A stretch of 10,174 nucleotides of DNA from Candidatus Adiutrix sp. (lineage in GTDB: Bacteria > Desulfobacterota > Desulfarculia > Adiutricales > Adiutricaceae): the NCBI GenBank assembly GCA_031273445.1, contig JAISRV010000197.1, positions 1-10,174 on the forward strand, read 5' to 3'. Shown here piece after piece: positions 7,254 to 10,174 of the stretch (position 1 is its first letter; the number at the start of each line of letters is the position of its first letter). A program made the position numbers and the translations under genes. Under the pieces are notes generated by a model, which saw nothing but the letters and a program-made list of their open reading frames with translations, ran no database searches and had not been told where the DNA came from.

Positions 7254-7290
7254 CGCGCTGTTTGGGTCAGACGCGGCCCAAACAGCCGCG
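7254..7290 (-). other. Hairpin between rpmF and the ferredoxin gene
   Basis: A perfect 10-bp inverted repeat (7257-7266 with 7277-7286, GCTGTTTGGG/CCCAAACAGC) with a 10-nt loop. Three more pairs follow a one-base bulge (7254-7256 with 7288-7290). The minus-strand sequence after it has no T run, so it is not an intrinsic terminator. It ends about 12 bases before the ferredoxin ATG, close enough to affect ribosome access, or it may mark an mRNA processing or stability point after rpmF. Confidence 0.55.
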
Positions 7291-7332
7291 CCGGAACCGC
7301 AGAAGGCTTCGCGTCGGCGAAGAAGCTCCGCC

Positions 7333-7512
7333 TTATTCGCCGATAGCCAGAATCTGACGGCCCCGGTAGAGACCGCAGTGGAGGCAAACGTGATGAGGGC
7401 GCTTGGGTTCTCCGCAATGCGAGCATTTAACCACGGTGGGAGCTATCGCGGTATAGTGGGTGCGGCGCTTGCGCCCCTTCATTTTGGATTGTCTTCTCTT
7501 GGGTACAGCCAT
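7333..7512 (-). CDS. rpmF: 50S ribosomal protein L32
   Basis: A 59-residue ribosomal protein of the large subunit. The N-terminus MAVPKRRQSKMKGRKRRTHY is the highly basic, conserved L32 start that contacts 23S rRNA. The middle has the zinc-ribbon form of L32: CSHCGE at 30-35 and CLHCG at 43-47 provide four cysteines (30, 33, 43 and 46). This is the zinc-binding (C+) paralogue type, which in other bacteria may be paired with a cysteine-free version elsewhere under zinc limitation; none is visible here. The ATG at 7512 has a modest GGTG ribosome site. It is 47 bases after yceD, the usual partner gene. Confidence 0.97.
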   Translation of the reverse strand: MAVPKRRQSKMKGRKRRTHYTAIAPTVVKCSHCGEPKRPHHVCLHCGLYRGRQILAIGE

Positions 7513-7559
7513 TTCACACCATTATTTCTGCTCCCGGCGGCCGCGGCTTTGGGAGCGCG

Positions 7560-8060
7560 TTAATTTGCCAGTTGATCTTCCCTGGAGCAGCCGCAAAGAC
7601 CTTCGTTCAAATCAGCCCCGCAACGGAGGCACAAACCGGCGCAGTCCGGCCGGCAAATAAAGCGATAAGGCCAGGCCAGCCAAAACAATTCCGCCAGAAA
7701 CGGCGAAAGGTCGAAACGGCCGTCGACGATTTCCAACTGGCCTTCGTCGTCAGATTTTTCGCCCGGCCCGGCCAGTTCCAAAATTTCGTCCGCCTCTAAA
7801 GTCAAAACGGCCCGCGCCTCGCTCAGGCAACGGTCGCAGACGATCATCACTTCCACGCGCAGATAGCCTTTGACGGCCAGCCGGCGCCCGACCAGCCGCA
7901 AAGACAGGCGCCCGGTCAAGGGCGACAGAAAATTAGGGACGGCCTTGCCCTCGTCGGCGACCAGCCCGGCAAGCTCTTCGGAACCCAGGTTAAGATCAGC
8001 CTCACGGCCGTCCGGCGGCCAGGGGGCGACGGCAAAAATCAAACAGGGCAACGAGCGCAA
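7560..8060 (-). CDS. yceD: DUF177 / YceD family 23S rRNA accumulation protein
   Basis: A protein of about 166 residues of the DUF177 family, whose E. coli member YceD is linked to 23S rRNA accumulation and is almost always encoded just before rpmF, as here. Visible features: an N-terminal CLIFAVAPWPPDG strand resembling family N-termini, the CDRCL motif at 75-79, an acidic middle (EKSDDEGQLEIVDG), a hydrophobic DLSPFLAELFWLAWPY segment at 117-132, and a Cys-rich end CRPDCAGLCLRCGADLN...CGC at 136-158. The last has six cysteines and is a likely metal site. No ATG or GTG is available at the front; TTG at 8060 has AGGA about ten bases upstream, with nearby in-frame TTG codons at 8051 and 8042 as alternatives. 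A promoter and structured leader precede it. Confidence 0.88.
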   Translation of the reverse strand: MRSLPCLIFAVAPWPPDGREADLNLGSEELAGLVADEGKAVPNFLSPLTGRLSLRLVGRRLAVKGYLRVEVMIVCDRCLSEARAVLTLEADEILELAGPGEKSDDEGQLEIVDGRFDLSPFLAELFWLAWPYRFICRPDCAGLCLRCGADLNEGLCGCSREDQLAN

Positions 8061-8085
8061 GGAAAGACCATCCTGTGATTTTTTT

Positions 8086-8172
8086 CTCCCGGCCGCGAAA
8101 AGAGGAAGCCCTCGCCGGGAGGTTGACGCCGCTCGCCAGCGGCTGGCCGGCCTTGGCCCCGCGCTGCTGGCG
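8086..8172 (-). other. Two inverted repeats in the yceD leader
   Basis: Downstream of the yceD promoter, two perfect inverted repeats lie in tandem: 8166-8172 with 8134-8140 (7 bp, CGCCAGC/GCTGGCG in transcript sense, with GGCC-rich loop) and 8114-8121 with 8086-8093 (8 bp, CTCCCGGC/GCCGGGAG, 20-nt loop). Neither is followed by T residues on the minus strand; an A run follows the second. They could structure the roughly 114-nt leader in front of the TTG start. Confidence 0.45.
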
Positions 8173-8180
8173 AAAAAGGT

Positions 8181-8208
8181 ATTTTAGCCTAAACCAAATC
8201 TGAGTCAA
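8181..8208 (-). promoter_or_regulatory. Sigma70-type promoter of yceD-rpmF
   Basis: On the minus strand TTGACT (8208-8203, 5 of 6) and TAAAAT (8186-8181, 5 of 6) are spaced by 16 bases in an AT-rich gap after the secG stop. The start site would be near 8174, giving a leader of about 114 nt. It probably drives yceD, rpmF, the ferredoxin and fabG. Confidence 0.7.
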
Positions 8209-8228
8209 GGACAAAAAAACCGAAAAAG

Positions 8229-8738
8229 TCATTGCTCTTCGCCGGCGGTTTCAGGGGCCGCCGGGCCGGAGGCGGTTTCCGCTTCCGCAGAAGCCGCCTC
8301 AGCCGCCGTGTTTTCATCCGCAATCGGAACAGCCTCCGCGACGCCGCCGGCGGAGAGGTCCGGCTGCTCGGCCGCCTCCACGGGCACGGCCTCCACGGGC
8401 ACGGCCTCCACGGGCGGGGACTCCACGGGCACGGCCTCCACGGGCGGGGGAACGACGGCGGGGGCGGCGGTTTCCGCCGCCGGCCACTCTTCCATTATTG
8501 AGCCCTTGGAAACCCCGCCTTGGTGGATGGCCAGATACAGAGACGAGCACATGAAGATCACGGCCGCGCCGCAGGTGACTTTGCTGATAATGGTGGCCGG
8601 GCCGCGCGAGCCGAAGACCGACCCCGAAGAGCCGCCGAAAGCCGCGCCCATGCCCGCGCCCTTGCCGGCCTGCAAAAGAACCGTCAGCACCATGAGCACG
8701 GCCACGACGACATGAACAGAGACTATGATTGTATACAT
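8229..8738 (-). CDS. secG: Protein-export membrane protein SecG with long acidic tail
   Basis: The small SecG subunit of the SecYEG translocon, which assists SecA-driven export across the inner membrane. With ATG at 8738 the protein has 169 residues. Its first 75 are classic SecG: membrane helix 1 at about 2-22, the conserved LLQAGKGAGMGAAFGGSSGSVFGSRG loop at 21-46, and membrane helix 2 at about 53-72. Residues 76-169 form an Ala/Glu/Pro/Val-rich, low-complexity acidic tail, including five tandem VPVEA-like repeats (about 98-122). E. coli SecG is about 110 residues, so the tail is an addition; similar tails occur in related bacteria. The start at 8738 has GAGAG upstream; an upstream in-frame extension to 8822 would overlap the promoter and is rejected. 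Linkage after tpiA is common. Confidence 0.93.
   Translation of the reverse strand: MYTIIVSVHVVVAVLMVLTVLLQAGKGAGMGAAFGGSSGSVFGSRGPATIISKVTCGAAVIFMCSSLYLAIHQGGVSKGSIMEEWPAAETAAPAVVPPPVEAVPVESPPVEAVPVEAVPVEAAEQPDLSAGGVAEAVPIADENTAAEAASAEAETASGPAAPETAGEEQ
8374..8448 (-). repeat. Five tandem 15-nt repeats inside secG
   Basis: Five head-to-tail 15-nt units (8374-8388, 8389-8403, 8404-8418, 8419-8433, 8434-8448), consensus GCCTCCACGGGCACG on the plus strand. Units 3 and 5 end in GGG and unit 4 begins GAC instead of GCC. Being a multiple of three, the array stays in frame and encodes VPVEA/PPVES pentapeptides in the SecG tail. Copy number is expected to vary by slippage. Confidence 0.93.
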
Positions 8739-8771
8739 AAAGCTCTCACTGAAAAATATTTTAAGCTTTAG

Positions 8772-8791
8772 CGCCTTTATTTTTAAAGGCG
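8772..8791 (-). other. Hairpin in the secG leader
   Basis: A perfect 7-bp inverted repeat (8772-8778 with 8785-8791, CGCCTTT/AAAGGCG, 6-nt AT loop) lies in the roughly 68-nt leader between the secG promoter and start codon. It is not followed directly by a T run, so it is more likely leader structure than a terminator. Confidence 0.4.
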
Positions 8792-8812
8792 GTTTCCAGC
8801 CTCGAACTGAAA

Positions 8813-8841
8813 AATATAACACAATGAAAGCGAAATGGCAA
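8813..8841 (-). promoter_or_regulatory. Sigma70-type promoter of secG
   Basis: On the minus strand TTGCCA (8841-8836, 5 of 6) and TATATT (8818-8813, 5 of 6) are exactly 17 bases apart in the gap between tpiA and secG. The start site would be near 8806. It suggests secG is transcribed separately from tpiA, at least in part. Confidence 0.72.
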
Positions 8842-8942
8842 ATCCGCGCGCCATTTTTCAGGTAAGGAAACGAACAGTATGGCCCATGTGGACGAAAATA
8901 ATTGTTGCGCCCGCAGCGGGACGGGGCTGGCCAAACATGGCG

Positions 8943-9701
8943 CTAAGCATCGAAATTGATGATCCGGGCAAAGGCGGCGGCGTCCAGGCTGGCCCCGCCC
9001 GCCAAAGCGCCGTCTATGTCGGGCTGACTCATCAATTTGGCGATGTTGTCCGGCTTGACCGAACCGCCATAAAGGATGCGCGCGGCTTCGGCCGTCTTGT
9101 CTCCCAGTTGTTCGGCCAGATGCCGGCGGATGAAGACGTGGGCCTCCTGGGCCGTCTCCGGAGTCGCGGTTTTGCCGCTGCCGATAGCCCAGACGGGCTC
9201 ATAGGCGATGACCAGGCTGGCCAGGTCGGCGGCGGAAAAGCCGTTCAGGGCTTCCTTCAATTGCGCCGCCAAAACGTCGAAGGCGCGGCCGCCTTCGCGT
9301 TCGGCCAAACTTTCGCCCAGGCACAGGATAGGGATGAGGCCGGCGGCCAGGGCGGCGCCGAGTTTTTTATTCACCCAGGCCCCGGTGTCGCCGAAAAACT
9401 GGCGCCGCTCGCTGTGGCCGAGGATGACCGCCCGGGCCCCGGTCGCCGCCGCCATAGGGGCTGAGACTTCGCCGGTGAAGGCGCCTTCGTTTTCAAAATA
9501 GACGTTCTGGGCGGCGATTATGATGGGCGTATCGGCAACCGCCGCAACGGAGGCTTCCAAAGAGGGGAAGGGGACGGCCAGGGCTACTTCCCGGTCGTCC
9601 TTCAAGGGGCTCAGCTTTATCAGCTCGCTGAAGAACTGGCGGGCCTGGGCGCTGGTTTTGAACATCTTCCAATTGCCGGCCAAAAAAGGTTTCCTGCTCA
9701 T
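8943..9701 (-). CDS. tpiA: Triosephosphate isomerase
   Basis: A 252-residue TIM-barrel enzyme that interconverts dihydroxyacetone phosphate and glyceraldehyde 3-phosphate in glycolysis and gluconeogenesis. All catalytic landmarks are present: Asn10 and Lys12 in AGNWKM, His96 in ILGHSERR, Glu168 in AYEPVWAIGSGKTA (also the flexible loop 6), and the phosphate-binding YGGSVKPDN at 211-219. Length is the family norm. The ATG at 9701 has AAAGGA at good spacing. A promoter lies about 160 bases upstream, and pgk, a frequent neighbour, is not adjacent on this side. No clear intrinsic terminator follows; only a weak CCCGC/GCGGG element at about 8919-8929 is seen. Confidence 0.98.
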   Translation of the reverse strand: MSRKPFLAGNWKMFKTSAQARQFFSELIKLSPLKDDREVALAVPFPSLEASVAAVADTPIIIAAQNVYFENEGAFTGEVSAPMAAATGARAVILGHSERRQFFGDTGAWVNKKLGAALAAGLIPILCLGESLAEREGGRAFDVLAAQLKEALNGFSAADLASLVIAYEPVWAIGSGKTATPETAQEAHVFIRRHLAEQLGDKTAEAARILYGGSVKPDNIAKLMSQPDIDGALAGGASLDAAAFARIINFDA

Positions 9702-9852
9702 TATGATCCTTTCGGTTGCGCGCCTCGGCGCTGATTTGAGCTGTCCCGGACCTGAAGCCGCAGCGTCAGAGCTTCCGGAAGCCTGCCTCTAAATTTTAGT
9801 CGAAATTAAGGACTTTGATATTCCGGTTTGAGGCCGGCTCAATAGATGCCAT
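9702..9852 (-). promoter_or_regulatory. 5' leader of tpiA
   Basis: About 150 bases between the inferred start site and the tpiA ATG hold no gene I can support. Short inverted repeats are present, for example GAGC/GCTC-type and GCGCC/GGCGC elements near the ribosome site, plus the palindrome CTAAAATTTAG at 9789-9799. None is strong enough to name as a regulatory element. Confidence 0.3.
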
Positions 9853-9858
9853 GCCTTA

Positions 9859-9887
9859 AGTATATCAAAAAGACCTGAGCCAGGCAA
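9859..9887 (-). promoter_or_regulatory. Sigma70-type promoter of tpiA
   Basis: On the minus strand TTGCCT (9887-9882, 4 of 6) and TATACT (9864-9859, 5 of 6) are exactly 17 bases apart, with a start site near 9852. It is the best promoter-like pair I found upstream of tpiA. Confidence 0.65.
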
Positions 9888-10034
9888 CCGCCGGCGAGCA
9901 GCCGCAGCAGTTCTCGGCAGGTCGCTCAATAGAACCGGCTAACTGAAAACGGCCGCGGCCATATCCGGCTTCGCCGCCCGGCAGGGTCGGAAAGACTTAA
10001 AATTAAGGCGATTTTTTCTTGTAAGTTCTGGTAA
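9888..10034. other. Divergent intergenic spacer, no gene seen
   Basis: This stretch lies between the tpiA promoter (minus) and the promoter facing right at 10035. I see no supported gene. It contains the 10-nt palindrome GGCCGCGGCC at 9951-9960 and an AT-rich segment at 9993-10030. Upstream elements for either promoter could lie here. Confidence 0.4.
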
Positions 10035-10063
10035 TTGACAGAAAGGCCGAGAAAGATTATCAT
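10035..10063 (+). promoter_or_regulatory. Near-consensus sigma70 promoter facing right
   Basis: TTGACA (10035-10040, perfect) and TATCAT (10058-10063, 5 of 6) are separated by exactly 17 bases on the plus strand, the best match to consensus in the window. The transcript would start near 10070 and leave the window at its right edge, divergent from tpiA. Confidence 0.75.
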
Positions 10064-10065
10064 TA

Positions 10066-10125
10066 AACACACGCGAAAAAATTCCTTGTGTCGGAAACAG
10101 CTTGACGCCGATTTCGCGTTGTGTT
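10066..10125 (+). other. Long imperfect hairpin at the start of the divergent transcript
   Basis: Positions 10066-10078 pair with 10112-10125 over 13 bp with a single T bulge (core CGCGAAA/TTTCGCG, then ACACAA on the outer arm). The left arm begins at the expected transcription start, so the RNA would carry a stem at or near its 5' end. A second promoter-like pair, TTGACG (10102-10107) and TAAAAA (10125-10130) with 17-base spacing, overlaps the right arm. Confidence 0.5.
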
Positions 10126-10141
10126 AAAAAAAGCGACTCAC

Positions 10142-10174
10142 ATGAACATCCTGTCAGGGGTGTTATCCGGTCCT
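10142..10174 (+). CDS. Possible start of a divergent gene, cut by the window edge
   Basis: An ATG at 10142 opens a frame of eleven codons (MNILSGVLSGP) that runs off the right edge. It lies about 70 bases downstream of a near-consensus promoter, which suggests a gene, but there is no clear ribosome site before this ATG. The transcript could equally begin a gene with a later start or a non-coding RNA. Eleven residues are too few to identify a family. Confidence 0.25.
   Translation, partial: MNILSGVLSGP

Noticed and set aside
8374..8448. Tandem repeat as a possible CRISPR or regulatory array
   Set aside because: Units are 15 nt, contiguous without spacers, in frame and coding within secG.
8739..8822. 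N-terminal extension of SecG
   Set aside because: It overlaps the promoter -10 and leader, and resembles no SecG; the ATG at 8738 places membrane helix 1 at the very N-terminus, as in the family.
8919..8929. CCCGC/GCGGG element after tpiA as a terminator
   Set aside because: The stem is only four to five pairs with almost no loop and no adjacent T run.
9721..9780. Short segment (CAGGTCCGGGA on the minus strand) resembling part of bacterial SRP RNA
   Set aside because: Only a few bases match and the surrounding SRP RNA core and tetraloop are absent.
10052..10066. Fur-box-like sequence over the -10 of the right-edge promoter
   Set aside because: Only one half-site (ATTATCA) matches; the other half does not, so it is not supportable.

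Overview
The window reads as a stretch of core chromosome from a bacterium of the Desulfovibrio-like Desulfobacterota (former Deltaproteobacteria). The evidence is gene order and family content: tpiA, secG, a DUF177 gene with rpmF, then fabG-acpP-fabF, rpiB-glyA-dCMP deaminase, a DHH phosphoesterase and a DUF3786 protein. This order resembles sulfate reducers and their relatives, and DUF3786 is mostly seen there. Species cannot be named from the sequence. All twelve full-length protein genes and the one tRNA gene lie on the minus strand, so the window is best read from right to left.

From the right: a possible divergent plus-strand gene starts at the very edge (about 10070-10174), led by a near-consensus promoter. 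Then come tpiA (9701-8943, glycolysis), secG (8738-8229, Sec translocon) and yceD/DUF177 with rpmF (8060-7333, 23S rRNA/L32). A small two-cluster ferredoxin follows (7242-7018), then fabG (6935-6186), a 286-bp gap carrying a promoter and a long leader, and acpP and fabF (5899-4393, fatty acid elongation). Next are rpiB, glyA and a dCMP deaminase (4216-1950: pentose phosphate, one-carbon and thymidylate supply), tRNA-Leu(UAA) (1855-1768), a DHH-family phosphoesterase (1715-795) and a DUF3786 protein (718-77). A plus-strand terminator at the left edge suggests a convergent gene outside the window.

Minus-strand sigma70-type promoters with 16-17 bp spacing can be read upstream of tpiA, secG, yceD, acpP and tRNA-Leu. 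This suggests short transcription units: tpiA; secG; yceD-rpmF-ferredoxin-fabG; acpP-fabF with possible readthrough into rpiB-glyA-deaminase; tRNA-Leu-DHH; DUF3786. Functionally it is a housekeeping block joining ribosome assembly, fatty acid synthesis and one-carbon/nucleotide supply.

I found no mobile element, CRISPR array, defence system or clearly new multigene system. The points most worth a second look are a ferredoxin gene where plsX-fabH-fabD normally sit, the long acpP leader, structured leaders or hairpins before yceD, the ferredoxin and rpiB, the repeat-built tail of SecG, and the structured start of the divergent transcript at the right edge.
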